A stretch of DNA of 64,000 nucleotides, from NCBI RefSeq assembly GCF_000340565.2, contig NZ_CP007203.1, positions 841,593-905,592 of the forward strand, in the 5' to 3' direction. Below the pieces are notes generated by a model that had not been told where the DNA came from, did not search any database, and worked only from the letters and a program-made list of their open reading frames with translations. Positions 8,700 to 17,184 of the stretch are shown here, in pieces; position 1 is the first letter of the stretch; each line of letters starts with the position of its first letter. Made by a program: the position numbers and the translations under genes. The DNA comes from Nodularia spumigena CCY9414 (GTDB lineage: Bacteria; Cyanobacteriota; Cyanobacteriia; Cyanobacteriales; Nostocaceae).

Positions 8700-9659
8700 A
8701 TGCAAGAAGAATTACCTATCAATCCAGCCAAAGAAACAGCAGCAACTCTAGGTGGTAATGTGGTTGCTACTCCACAGGTAGAGATTACCAATATTGTCTA
8801 CAAGGCTGAGGTCAAGAGAACTCAATCTGACGAATATGTTGAAATTAGCAATCAGGAAAAGACACCCGCCGATGTATCTGGTTGGCAAATTGTTTCAGGG
8901 GTAGGACGAAATAAAGCGTTCACTTTTCCCCAAGGAACAATATTAGCTCCAGGTCAGAGCGTGCGGGTTTATACCAATGAGGTGCATCCAGAGTCAGGCG
9001 GCTTTAGTTACGGTAGCGGCGTATCTCTGTGGAAAGATTCAGGAGATGAGGCCAGACTATTAGATGCTCAAGGAAATTTGGTATCGGGTTTAGCCTATGA
9101 CAGCAAAGGCAATTTCACGAAAACAGCCACTGCTAACCAAAAGACATCAGCCGTGGACAGCGTTGCGGAAAATGTGATACCACAAAGCACAGATGCAAAT
9201 ATCAATGAGCTAGTAAACAAAACAGTTATCATTGAAAATCAAGAGACAAAACGCGATCTGTTTTCCGATGGAGCGCCCATCCAAGGACAGCGAGGAGATG
9301 AAGGTGGCTGGCTAGCATCAAGCGGCTTTGAAAGTCCTAAAGTTGTTGGTGCTGATGCCAATTATTACAACCGTGCTTTATGGAAGATTATACCCAGTGG
9401 TGATAGTGTTATCATTGAAAATCAAGAAACAAAACGCTATCTGTTTTCCGATGGAGCGCCCATCAAAGGACAGCGAGGAGATGAAGGTGGCTGGCTAGCA
9501 TCAAGCGGCTTTGAAAGTCCTAAAGTCGTTGGTGCTGATGCCAATTATTACAACCGTGCTTTATGGAAGATTATACCCAGTGGTGATAGTGTTATCATTG
9601 AAAATCAAGAAACAAAACGCTATCTGTTTTCCGATGGAGCGCCCATCAAAGGACAGTGA
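8700..9659 (+). CDS. Lamin-tail-domain protein with 61-residue repeats, 3' truncated
   Basis: The N-terminal ~30 residues are followed by a lamin tail domain (LTD; about 31-140) with typical features: VEITNIVYKAE, DEYVEISNQ, DVSGWQIVS and LAPGQSVRVYT. From residue 176 the protein carries a 61-residue unit (contains RYLFSDGAPI, GGWLASSGFESPKVVGAD, NYYNRALWKI) twice in full and a third time for 23 residues. The unit looks like a beta-trefoil lobe of a carbohydrate-binding protein; that is tentative. In the third unit the CGA arginine codon of GQRGDEG has become TGA, and a few bases later the sequence switches to an omegaRNA fragment. The native C-terminus is therefore lost. No signal peptide is seen. 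Confidence 0.75.
   Translation: MQEELPINPAKETAATLGGNVVATPQVEITNIVYKAEVKRTQSDEYVEISNQEKTPADVSGWQIVSGVGRNKAFTFPQGTILAPGQSVRVYTNEVHPESGGFSYGSGVSLWKDSGDEARLLDAQGNLVSGLAYDSKGNFTKTATANQKTSAVDSVAENVIPQSTDANINELVNKTVIIENQETKRDLFSDGAPIQGQRGDEGGWLASSGFESPKVVGADANYYNRALWKIIPSGDSVIIENQETKRYLFSDGAPIKGQRGDEGGWLASSGFESPKVVGADANYYNRALWKIIPSGDSVIIENQETKRYLFSDGAPIKGQ
9225..9659 (+). repeat. 183-bp in-frame tandem repeat (2.4 units)
   Basis: Units begin at 9225, 9408 and 9591, a period of exactly 183 bases (61 codons). The units are almost identical at the nucleotide level, so they are recent or homogenised. The last one is truncated. Confidence 0.9.
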
Positions 9660-9664
9660 GGAGA

Positions 9665-9737
9665 TGAGGGATAACTGCTCCCATGCTCCCGTTGAAGTAG
9701 AAAGTAAAGTCTAGTTTTGTCTAGGTTTTATATAGCA
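9665..9737 (+). ncRNA. Inverted ~72-bp fragment of the IscB omegaRNA
   Basis: The sequence from gagggataactgctcc to tttatatagcag is an exact inverted copy of about 11703-11776 inside the omegaRNA-like region of the IscB locus. It is cut at both ends and lies directly against the broken third repeat of the lamin-tail gene. It is too short to be a functional RNA and is best read as a rearrangement scar. Confidence 0.8.
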
Positions 9738-9804
9738 GACAGCTAACTTTGTGCATCAGCATAAATATTGTGGGGTGGGCTTCTGGTCCCCCCAGATATC
9801 CGTA

Positions 9805-9920
9805 GTGTTAAAATACCTTTTGAGTTACTGATTAGTGAACAGCGATCGCTAGAGGATTTAGAACAGGTATTCTGTGATATGAAGGCGCGTAAAGTGATTA
9901 AGGTGGCGATGATTCCTTAG
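9805..9920 (+). pseudogene. Remnant: duplicated 3' end of an alcohol dehydrogenase gene
   Basis: About 115 bases match the last third-to-end of the ADH gene at 8249-8365 with roughly ten substitutions, and end in TAG where the other copy reads on. The residues IPFELLIS, FCDMKARKVIKVAMIP are conserved. The divergence suggests a remnant of a paralogue, not a very recent duplication. It overlaps by a few bases the 3' end of the convergent split gene. Confidence 0.8.
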
Positions 9921-10710
9921 TTTTTTGCAGGGTAAAGTAGATGATCTGGATCTAGCCAAACAATATAAAAAATCTCGTCAATAAAAAACCCATGAATCCT
10001 ACCATGTTTATTTGAGGAGAGGGAAAATTGATAAGGAGTATCAACCAATTGTTCTTCGTTGGGCAAACCAAATCCGCTTTCGCTGGTATCTTCCCATTTT
10101 ATAGGATGACATCTGAGGCTACTACTACGATTTATTAACAAATCTTGAGCCTTGAACCTCCCCACGTCTAAAGCCAGGGGATTCTTGCCCACCTGAAAAA
10201 GGCGACAACGGGACATTCAAGTATCCCTCTACTCACTCAAAGAGCTTTTGCTCTCATTCGCGCATACTTTCTGAGTCCTTCATATTTTAAAGATGAACGC
10301 TCCATATCCTGCCCTTATTTGCCCTTTAACTATTCCGAATCGAGTCGGATATGTCCGTTGCCGGGATTGCTCCGTACTAGGATATTTCAAGGCGCTGAAG
10401 GTTATTCCTACTTGTTTTCTCGCTAATCTATTTTAACACTGTGGCTAAAGCCACGCAATCGTTTGACGGAACTTAAAAGTTCTTACCGCCTTCTCCCCAT
10501 GCCTAAAGTCAGGGGCTTGCGTCTCGTTTTTCGGTCAAGCTAGATAAAGCTTTTAACGGATCAAGTAGGGTCAGCCAATAAATTACCTCTTTTTCGGTAC
10601 ACAAAAATTTTGTATGTCCATCTTGATAATATTTAAACGAAAAGCTGATGCCTTGAGGTGACTTCAGCTTCGTTGGTTTAATACCTAATTTGCTATCTTT
10701 GGTAATATCA
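9917..10710 (-). pseudogene. Small conserved cyanobacterial protein gene split by an IS605-type element
   Basis: Two ORF pieces read as one protein once 10152-10533 is removed. The N-terminal piece (10534-10707) contains GISFSFKYYQDGHTKF and YWLTLLDPLKALSSLT. The C-terminal piece (9917-10151) contains AQDLLINRSSSLRCHP, PYQFSLSS, HGRIHGFFIDEIFYIVWLD and ends LYPAKN. Joining TTGAC to GGCTCAAG restores the frame (LSSLT-AQDLL). I recall this as a conserved hypothetical family in cyanobacteria (FSFKYY ... HGRvHGFfi..FYivWLDp.H) with no known function. The true N-terminus is unclear because the IscB element abuts it at about 10708. It is either disrupted, or functional only in cells that have excised the element. 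Confidence 0.7.
10152..10533 (-). mobile_element. 382-bp non-autonomous IS200/IS605-type element
   Basis: Read on the minus strand, the host gene's TTGAC (left target) is followed by cgaaaaacgagacgcaagcc and a palindrome (cccctgactttaggcatgggg). The element ends with a second palindrome (tcccctggctttagacgtgggga) and TTCAA, after which the host gene resumes in frame. The arrangement of a TTGAC target outside the left end, subterminal hairpins at both ends, a TTCAA right cleavage site and no terminal inverted repeats or target duplication is the hallmark of single-strand (Y1 transposase) elements. There is no ORF inside; the ~300-base interior is non-coding and may hold an omegaRNA-like transcript. 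It would be mobilised in trans by a TnpA. Confidence 0.75.
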
Positions 10711-10750
10711 GTCTTTGCATTTAATCTCATAAAATTGTAGTTTTCCGTAG

Positions 10751-11461
10751 TCAAACGTAGCTATACCCGTCACTACAATGAACCTTAGTAATATCTTTCA
10801 TTGTTGAAAATTCAACTCTAAAACCATTGATAACAATCTCACATCCGTTTTTTGTGGGAGTTTTAACACGACTTACATACTTTCCAGAAGTTATGTTTTT
10901 ACGATCTTTGTGCAAAGTAGCCTTAACAAAATCTCCTGTAGAAACATGAGTGAATATTTTTTTAGGCTCAGTGCAAGGAAAACCAAATTTATTGATCCTA
11001 CAGAATCTTCTGCAACTATGCCCCGTGCTTTTTACTGTTAAAATTTTTGTTGTCAGTATTTTGAGAGTTTCAACTTTTCCTACACAAGCAGCATCAATCC
11101 AATGAGTTTTAGGCAATCCTAAACGAGTTCTATTAAACTTAGTTAAACCTCCTGAACCTGTTGTTATAGGTAATCCAGTTTCTTTTAACTTATTAAATAA
11201 AGCCCATCTCGTTGAATTTACAGCAGACGCATCTTTTAGTGGACGCTTGGCTTGGGATAAAATTTGCTTCAACAACTCAGGCTTTTTTGCTAAAAACTTC
11301 TCAATATCTTGAGTACCTTTTTTGATATTGCATTTCTCACAAGCTAGACACAAATTAGAAATTCTATTAGTTCCTCCTTTGGCTTTTGGTTTAATATGCT
11401 CAACTTGTAAAGGGACATTTTCCGCAGTACAGTATGCACATTTTCTATTCCATTTATTCAA
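10751..11461 (-). CDS. iscB: IscB-type HNH endonuclease, lacking the N-terminal RuvC half
   Basis: Homology to IscB (ancestor-like relatives of Cas9) starts at about 11536 with NPEISGFEYQQGELQGYEVREYLL and continues through the HNH domain (CAYCTAENVPLQVEHIKP; knuckles CAYC and CEKC, catalytic VEHI). It then covers the linker NSTRWALFNKLKETGLP, the RuvC-III region (LGLPKTHWIDAACVG, with the Asp) and the C-terminal guide/TAM-side domain ending DGYSYV. The PLMP, RuvC-I, bridge-helix and RuvC-II parts (about 150-200 residues) are missing: upstream an in-frame TAG at 11537 is followed by omegaRNA-like sequence. The only plausible start is TTG at 11461. HNH is intact but RuvC is incomplete, so at most strand nicking would be expected. 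It may be a deletion derivative or a relic. Confidence 0.8.
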   Translation of the reverse strand: MNKWNRKCAYCTAENVPLQVEHIKPKAKGGTNRISNLCLACEKCNIKKGTQDIEKFLAKKPELLKQILSQAKRPLKDASAVNSTRWALFNKLKETGLPITTGSGGLTKFNRTRLGLPKTHWIDAACVGKVETLKILTTKILTVKSTGHSCRRFCRINKFGFPCTEPKKIFTHVSTGDFVKATLHKDRKNITSGKYVSRVKTPTKNGCEIVINGFRVEFSTMKDITKVHCSDGYSYV

Positions 11462-11536
11462 AAGATATTCACGGACTTCATACCCTTGTAACTCTCCCTG
11501 TTGATACTCAAAGCCTGATATCTCCGGGTTTTCTAG

Positions 11537-11815
11537 CTATTGTTTAATAAGTAGCAACATGGCAGGGGACTAGCGAATCCCAAGGTGTTATGACCTAGAT
11601 AACGTTTACTCATGTTTTGAGTGGTTTGGTTCACATAAACTACAGATTACTCCGTTTATTTATGCTCTCTTCTTAATCTTCTTCGGCACGAGATGCGTAG
11701 TACTGCTATATAAAACCTAGACAAAACTAGACTTTACTTTCTACTTCAACGGGAGCATGGGAGCAGTTATCCCTCAGTAGACTTTCACGCCTTAGCCAGA
11801 CGCGATTGTGTTCCA
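11537..11815 (-). ncRNA. omegaRNA (HEARO)-like RNA upstream of IscB
   Basis: The ~280 bases upstream of the IscB ORF on the same strand are non-coding and rich in nested pairing. On the minus strand, GTTTA...TAAAC encloses an ACTC/GAGT hairpin. A GGGattcgctagTCCC hairpin lies near the 3' end, and GC-rich gggataactgctcccatgc segments lie near the 5' end. The conserved-looking stretches (ggcgtgaaagtctactgagg, ctcgtgccgaagaagatt) match my recollection of HEARO/omegaRNAs, which sit 5' of iscB and carry the guide at their 5' end. The guide would then lie at about 11815-11835. Exact ends are estimates. Confidence 0.65.
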
Positions 11816-12068
11816 ATTAAGTTTCTGAAAAAGACTACCACCATCATTGCTTGGTTTTCGCGTCGGCAATAGTCTCAATTCAATACTTGATATCACCGTA
11901 TTATATATCAAGTAGTTGATTTTTTCCTAAAATATATATTGATTTTTGTCAATATAAGTATAGTTTTGTCTATGAAATTGTCAACTTAGGACTTGCTCAG
12001 ACAGGAAAGACCTAATGCCGACTAGAATAGAAAGGTTGTATTAAAATAAAAATTTGGAGATAGTTGCT

Positions 12069-12305
12069 ATGTCTCGTCGCTGCGAATTAACTGGGAAAAA
12101 AGCTAACAACGCCTTTGCAGTTTCTCACTCTCACCGCCGTACCAAACGCCTCCAGCACGCAAATCTGCAAAACAAGCGTGTTTGGTGGGCTGGGGGAAAT
12201 CGCTGGGTAAGAATGAAGCTTTCCACCAAAGCCATCAAAAGCCTAGAAACTAAAGGTTTAGAAGCAATGGCTAAAGAAGCTGGAATTAATCTCAATCATT
12301 ACTAA
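12069..12305 (+). CDS. rpmB: 50S ribosomal protein L28
   Basis: 78-residue L28 with the typical [16 protein letters not shown] start (CxLTGK) and the basic core [17 protein letters not shown] 12069 is preceded by GGAGA at a good distance; an upstream in-frame codon at 12054 would add five non-homologous residues. The cysteine-rich zinc knuckle of some L28 proteins is absent. It is monocistronic, with a strong terminator about 60 bases downstream. Confidence 0.97.
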   Translation: MSRRCELTGKKANNAFAVSHSHRRTKRLQHANLQNKRVWWAGGNRWVRMKLSTKAIKSLETKGLEAMAKEAGINLNHY

Positions 12306-12364
12306 GGCATTTCTCAAACACAAAAATCTCCAACTGGTAGAATAGACAGCCAGATTGAACTTTG

Positions 12365-12393
12365 AAAACCTCCCGCTCATGGGGAGGTTTTTA
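12365..12393 (+). terminator. Intrinsic terminator of rpmB
   Basis: Hairpin AAACCTCCC-gctcat-GGGGAGGTTT followed by a T-rich run (tttttaatt). Confidence 0.85.
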
Positions 12394-12790
12394 ATTATTT
12401 TCACTTAATTTATTGTTACGTGATATGTTTTTTTACCAAGTGGGTAATATAAGTTAAATGGCCTAACTATATCTTGGTTAGTCAAATTGACGGACTTTTA
12501 AATCTAGATTTGTCATTTGCCAGGAAAATTACGTAGTTATTAACGCCATATTCCATGAATTAAATATTTGGCAAAAATAAGTATTTTCCTTCAAAGCTAA
12601 AAAAAATATAAATGGTATAACTGATACAAGCATTTACAAAAACTTGACCATGCATTCACAGAGGAGTTAGTTAAACAGGGTAACAAATTGTCAATAAAAT
12701 TGCAAATATGCCTGCAAATTCACTATACAGGCACAATCCATTAATGAAAAAAGAAATTAACCTTAAAAATCACTTGACAGGAAAGCAGCC
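12394..12790. other. ~400-base leader of the hps cluster
   Basis: AT-rich non-coding spacer between the rpmB terminator and hpsA. It presumably carries the hps promoter and a long 5' UTR. I looked for a hormogonium sigma (SigJ-type) box and did not find a convincing one. AGGAAA precedes the hpsA start. Confidence 0.4.
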
Positions 12791-15700
12791 ATGTCTAGAA
12801 AACGCCGTCTAGTCAAGACGATTAAAAAAAACTTCCCTCAATTTAGCCGGAATTTTATCTCTGCAATCAAAAAGAAACTCGTTTGGCTACTGCGAACCTT
12901 ATTCCTCACAAAAAAACGGACAACTTCTGCAAATGCTGGTTTTGTGTTGCCCACAGTGGCAATGGTATCAGTAGTTGTGGTTGTATTAACCACTGCAATT
13001 CTGTTCCGGTCATTTGACCGGGCGCAAAATGCTAGTAATGTCCGTGTGAATTCATCTGTATTAAGTGCTGCTACTCCAGCAATTGATCGAGGTAGAGCCA
13101 AGTTAAATAAGCTCTTTCAAGATACCACCTTACCACGGTCAACACCAACGGATGATGAACTATACGATGCTTTGACAAAAGACAACAAGTTAAACGAATA
13201 TACCTTTGGCGACGAAACTCCCATCAGGCTAACAGACCCTGGTGATAGCAACAATACATTAGACACAGCTTGGAGATTTCCCGTTGATAGCGATAACAAC
13301 GGCAAATTTGATAGCTACACCCTCTATGGAATTTACTTTAAAACTCCCCCAGTCAACAGTAATAATAAATATGAGCGTGCCAGAAATACCTTAGAGGCCA
13401 GAACCTCACCTATGGTAGTGGATAAGTTAGACCCTGAATGTGGTGCTACAATTCCTTCTTTAATAGGTGACACTGGTTGGGTAAAACAAAACAACGAGTT
13501 GACAAAATCCTTCTTTGTTTATACTGCCACAGTTCCCATTACAATTCCTCCCACTGGTGCTGATGCAGGCAATTTTGAGAAATATAATGGTAACAAAAGT
13601 TTTGCCACAGTAGAATATCAGCAAGACCGGATACAAGATCCAAATAGCTACGCTGTTATTTACAACGATGACTTAATAATTGATACGGAAGCGAATTTTA
13701 ATAATAAGTTAAATGCGTCTGTATTTACCAATAGTAACATCCTGAATTCTAGTGTTAATTCTGGACAGATAACACTGTATCAAGTTAGTTCTCTAAACTC
13801 GTGTGTGTACAAAGCTGCCAACTCCAAAATCACCGTGGGTGGTAATGTAGCCTTGAGTAATAACCCTGCACAAATTCATTTATTCCAGGGTAAAGGTACT
13901 GCGATTACTAATACCAATCTCCTGAACTCAGTTACTAATGATGCCAACAGCACAGCTTATAACAACCGCGCTTATGAAGACCGCATTCAAGCGCTAGTTA
14001 ATGAGCAAATGGGTAAGAACACAGGTTCTGACCCCACGGAAGTTACAAACGGTATTACCCGGAGAAAGCAAGATTTAAATTTAGGCGCTTTTACTGGCGA
14101 TGACGAGAAGTTCCGTCGGGAACAATTAGAATTTTACTTTAGGAAACGCACTCGTCGCGTACCCTTTGCCGAAGTTGCTGGAATTGAAACTATATCTGGT
14201 ACAGTCACCCAAGGTACTGGTGATACATTACGTCCTATTGATAAATGGATCTATCCCACTGGTAATGATGGTAAAACTGGTACAGGCTTCACTACACTAG
14301 CACTAAATACTAATGGTGCATCCCTAGAGCCAAAAGCCACAGAACCAGATGAACTGAAAAAACAAGGTGGGAAAGAACAGGAATTAGGTGACAGAGTTCT
14401 GGTAGGTAATAATTTACCGGAAATTTGGTGGGACCCAGACAAAGGGCGGTTTGTTGGTCCCGGTATTGATGATACTGAAGAAATTAGTGACATTAAATGG
14501 AACAAGCCGGCTGGTAACGATGACACCCGCACCCGTCGTTCTGCGGTCAAAACCTTCGATGATAATATCGCCTTTACAGAACGAGATGGACAATGGGAAG
14601 TAGACGCTGCTACAAAAGGCGGTTTGCGAGTCGTCACTGGTGCAGGGATTTATTTAAACACTCCTACTCCCACTGGTTTCAATAGCACAGACAAAACTAT
14701 TTGGCCTGACACCAAGCCAGTTCCAGGTACAGGCCCAACTAACAAGAGTATCAAACCCTACTGGATGTATGCCTACCTAGATAATGCAGCTCCTGATCCT
14801 AATGTATTTGATTTTGGATCCCTAATATATACATGGGAAGACCTGACAGATGCGAACAAACCTCGCTTGCGAATGCGAGCTACGGCAGTTTATGGACTAG
14901 CTGCCACACCAATATGTGTCAGTAGTTATTATGTGCCGACTAACAGTATTACAGCTAAGAATATATCAACCTGGAATAATGCTACTGGTGGTCTTTCCAA
15001 CAACGGTATAGTTTATGGGCCACTGACCGCAACTCTTAGCGGTAATAATCAAACGGTACTAAACTACCAAGCTGACTTAAAATATCCCAATGGGCGTTCT
15101 GTAGATGATGGACTCTTAAAAAGAGCGTTAGCAAAAACAGCAAATCGCACTTTAGCCGAACAGTCTGCTATTGATGCTCAACTTTGCGCCCTGCAAATTT
15201 TAAATAATGCTACTCCCAACAATTCTGTCATTCCTCACGGTGCAATTCGAGAAATTTCCTACTTAGACCCCAGGGAAGTTGAGCAAAATAGTGATTCTGG
15301 AACTCCTCAAACCTATGATATGCCCATTAAGGACAGAAGACCCGTAGAAATTCGCGCCACTGTCCTCAATTTAGGGGTACTCCCATTACCCAAGAGCGGT
15401 CTTATTTACGCCACACGTAATGATGCTTTGCCAGATGACAGTGCAGGTATTAGTAAATCTAGCACTTATGACATTACCAACCTGAATCTACTTGATCGTA
15501 GTCGTAGTCCTGTAGATTATAGACTTGACCCGACTCGTCGCCCTAACGGCATTATGTTAGAAAATGGTCAACAACTTTGGGGGCCAACTTACGACCCAGA
15601 AGAGAAAGGCTTCATTTTAGCGACAAACTTGCCAGCTTATATTAAAGGTGACTTTAATTTACATAGCCCAGGCCAAGAAGAATTCGGCGAAACACTCACA

Positions 15701-17158
15701 AATGATTGGAGTAATTTCTACACTCGCAGCACAATTAATCAGACATTTGCCTGTCGTAACGGTGACACCACCAAACCGGGCTGTACTGCTAGCGATACAT
15801 GGCGACCTGCGTCAGTGATAGCCGATGCTGTGTCCATAGTTTCTGATACCTTTAGGGAAGGATTCCGTGATGAAGGTGATTACGATTGGACTTTAGCTCC
15901 AGCAATCCAAAGCCAACTAAATGCCGGAAAAACACTACCACCTGGTTTCTCTGAATACAATAACTTTGTCACTGTCAAACAGTGGTATGAGTGGGATGAC
16001 GCAGACAAGTCTAGTAAACCTGCCTACTTCAGTTCCTACTTAAACAACTTTGTCACACCCATTATTCACAGGACAATACCAGGGTCATTCTTAACAGAAG
16101 TTTGTCCTGTAGACAATATCCAACCTGATGGCACAGCAACCGTAAACGGGGCAACAGTAAATGTAGACGACCATTGTAAAAACCCATTAAACTGGACTAT
16201 TCAGACATCCTGTGGTGGAGGTGGCGGTAACACCTTTTATAATGGGCAAATTGAAGGTAAAAATGGTAATCCGAATAACAATAGATTGAAAACTGGATAT
16301 CTATTCGATGACCCGGAAACTTTTACAGTGGAAAATAACAAGGGTCCAAAATGTTTTGATGATAACGCTCCGCGCCGAATCGCCTTCAATAGAAATTTAA
16401 CTACGGGAGCAATATTAGTAGATTCAACGGGTACCCCTGATGTCCTTGGTGTTGCGAACAATGGCAACATCGGTGCTTTCGATTTTGCTGATCCTGGTCC
16501 CAATATCTTGCCTCCACCTAACAACATAACTGTACCTTTGTTAAACCTAACAATCACAAATGGTCAGGTTACAGGATTCAAACCTCTCTTGCAAATTGAA
16601 CAACCCTTTGCTAAACCTAATAATATCAACAATACCACCCAGATTACTGGTGGAAACGACACCAATAGATGGCTACAACCAGCCTCTACCACTACAGTCA
16701 ACGCCGTTATTATCACCAGAGATAGTCCCGCTAATGCTACGGAAAAGAACGGTGGTCTGCTCAACTTAGTCCGGTATATGGAAAACTGGCACCCACCGGC
16801 AGGACTTGCAGTTAATCAGATTCGTGGCTCATTGGGTCAGGTGAAAAAGAGCCTCTACGCTACCGCCCCATTTACCGCAGTTAATAGTGGGACAAACTAC
16901 GGCATTGCTCTTGATAATGGTGCAAGAACAGGTTACATTCCTCCTGCGAGAAACTGGGGTTATGATGTGGGACTGCTGACTCAAGAACCTGACTTATTGT
17001 CAGAAAAAATGCCCACCACACCATCTACTCAATTACCAGATGAATACTTCCGTGAAGTTAGTCGCAGTGACAAATGGGTAGAGACATTAATGTGTGCTAA
17101 AGATGGCAATAATTATGCTATCCCCGACCCCCAACAACGTCCTGCAATTTGCAACTAA
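12791..17158 (+). CDS. hpsA: Hormogonium polysaccharide secretion pseudopilin HpsA
   Basis: A very large (1455-residue) pseudopilin-like protein. A basic N-terminus of ~45 residues precedes a prepilin-type junction at Gly50/Phe51 (SANAGFVLPTVAMVSVVVVVL) and a single hydrophobic helix; the usual Glu at +5 is replaced by Thr. The remaining ~1380 residues are an Asn/Thr/Asp-rich extracellular region with no repeats I can define and a few paired cysteines. In Nostoc punctiforme HpsA is exported and needed for hormogonium polysaccharide release and gliding. It heads a co-directional run of pseudopilin genes, with 26 bases to hpsB, supporting an operon. Confidence 0.88.
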   Translation: MSRKRRLVKTIKKNFPQFSRNFISAIKKKLVWLLRTLFLTKKRTTSANAGFVLPTVAMVSVVVVVLTTAILFRSFDRAQNASNVRVNSSVLSAATPAIDRGRAKLNKLFQDTTLPRSTPTDDELYDALTKDNKLNEYTFGDETPIRLTDPGDSNNTLDTAWRFPVDSDNNGKFDSYTLYGIYFKTPPVNSNNKYERARNTLEARTSPMVVDKLDPECGATIPSLIGDTGWVKQNNELTKSFFVYTATVPITIPPTGADAGNFEKYNGNKSFATVEYQQDRIQDPNSYAVIYNDDLIIDTEANFNNKLNASVFTNSNILNSSVNSGQITLYQVSSLNSCVYKAANSKITVGGNVALSNNPAQIHLFQGKGTAITNTNLLNSVTNDANSTAYNNRAYEDRIQALVNEQMGKNTGSDPTEVTNGITRRKQDLNLGAFTGDDEKFRREQLEFYFRKRTRRVPFAEVAGIETISGTVTQGTGDTLRPIDKWIYPTGNDGKTGTGFTTLALNTNGASLEPKATEPDELKKQGGKEQELGDRVLVGNNLPEIWWDPDKGRFVGPGIDDTEEISDIKWNKPAGNDDTRTRRSAVKTFDDNIAFTERDGQWEVDAATKGGLRVVTGAGIYLNTPTPTGFNSTDKTIWPDTKPVPGTGPTNKSIKPYWMYAYLDNAAPDPNVFDFGSLIYTWEDLTDANKPRLRMRATAVYGLAATPICVSSYYVPTNSITAKNISTWNNATGGLSNNGIVYGPLTATLSGNNQTVLNYQADLKYPNGRSVDDGLLKRALAKTANRTLAEQSAIDAQLCALQILNNATPNNSVIPHGAIREISYLDPREVEQNSDSGTPQTYDMPIKDRRPVEIRATVLNLGVLPLPKSGLIYATRNDALPDDSAGISKSSTYDITNLNLLDRSRSPVDYRLDPTRRPNGIMLENGQQLWGPTYDPEEKGFILATNLPAYIKGDFNLHSPGQEEFGETLTNDWSNFYTRSTINQTFACRNGDTTKPGCTASDTWRPASVIADAVSIVSDTFREGFRDEGDYDWTLAPAIQSQLNAGKTLPPGFSEYNNFVTVKQWYEWDDADKSSKPAYFSSYLNNFVTPIIHRTIPGSFLTEVCPVDNIQPDGTATVNGATVNVDDHCKNPLNWTIQTSCGGGGGNTFYNGQIEGKNGNPNNNRLKTGYLFDDPETFTVENNKGPKCFDDNAPRRIAFNRNLTTGAILVDSTGTPDVLGVANNGNIGAFDFADPGPNILPPPNNITVPLLNLTITNGQVTGFKPLLQIEQPFAKPNNINNTTQITGGNDTNRWLQPASTTTVNAVIITRDSPANATEKNGGLLNLVRYMENWHPPAGLAVNQIRGSLGQVKKSLYATAPFTAVNSGTNYGIALDNGARTGYIPPARNWGYDVGLLTQEPDLLSEKMPTTPSTQLPDEYFREVSRSDKWVETLMCAKDGNNYAIPDPQQRPAICN

Positions 17159-17184
17159 TCAAACTGAAAAACTGGTGATAAGTC

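Larger units (their letters stand above)
10708..11840 (-). mobile_element. IscB/omegaRNA element (IS200/IS605 superfamily relative), copy 1
   Basis: The right (3') end is placed at about 10708 because homology with the second copy at 63752-64000 starts abruptly there (249 aligned bases, one mismatch, no gaps). The left end is not defined by an alignment; it should lie just 5' of the omegaRNA scaffold. No tnpA is present. The element sits between rpmB and the split conserved gene. Confidence 0.6.

Noticed and set aside
10152..10216. N-terminal part (MSRCRLFQVGKNPLALDVGR) of the 99-codon minus-strand ORF
   Set aside because: This stretch is translation of the inserted element's right end; the genuine protein part starts at AQDLL after the TTCAA border.
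11880..11960. Possible operator with inverted tattga/tcaata motifs upstream of rpmB
   Set aside because: AT-rich sequence gives such pairs by chance; no conserved promoter spacing could be shown.
14251..14637. 128-codon minus-strand ORF inside hpsA
   Set aside because: It is fully contained in the long hpsA frame, Ser/Pro-rich, with no recognisable motif.
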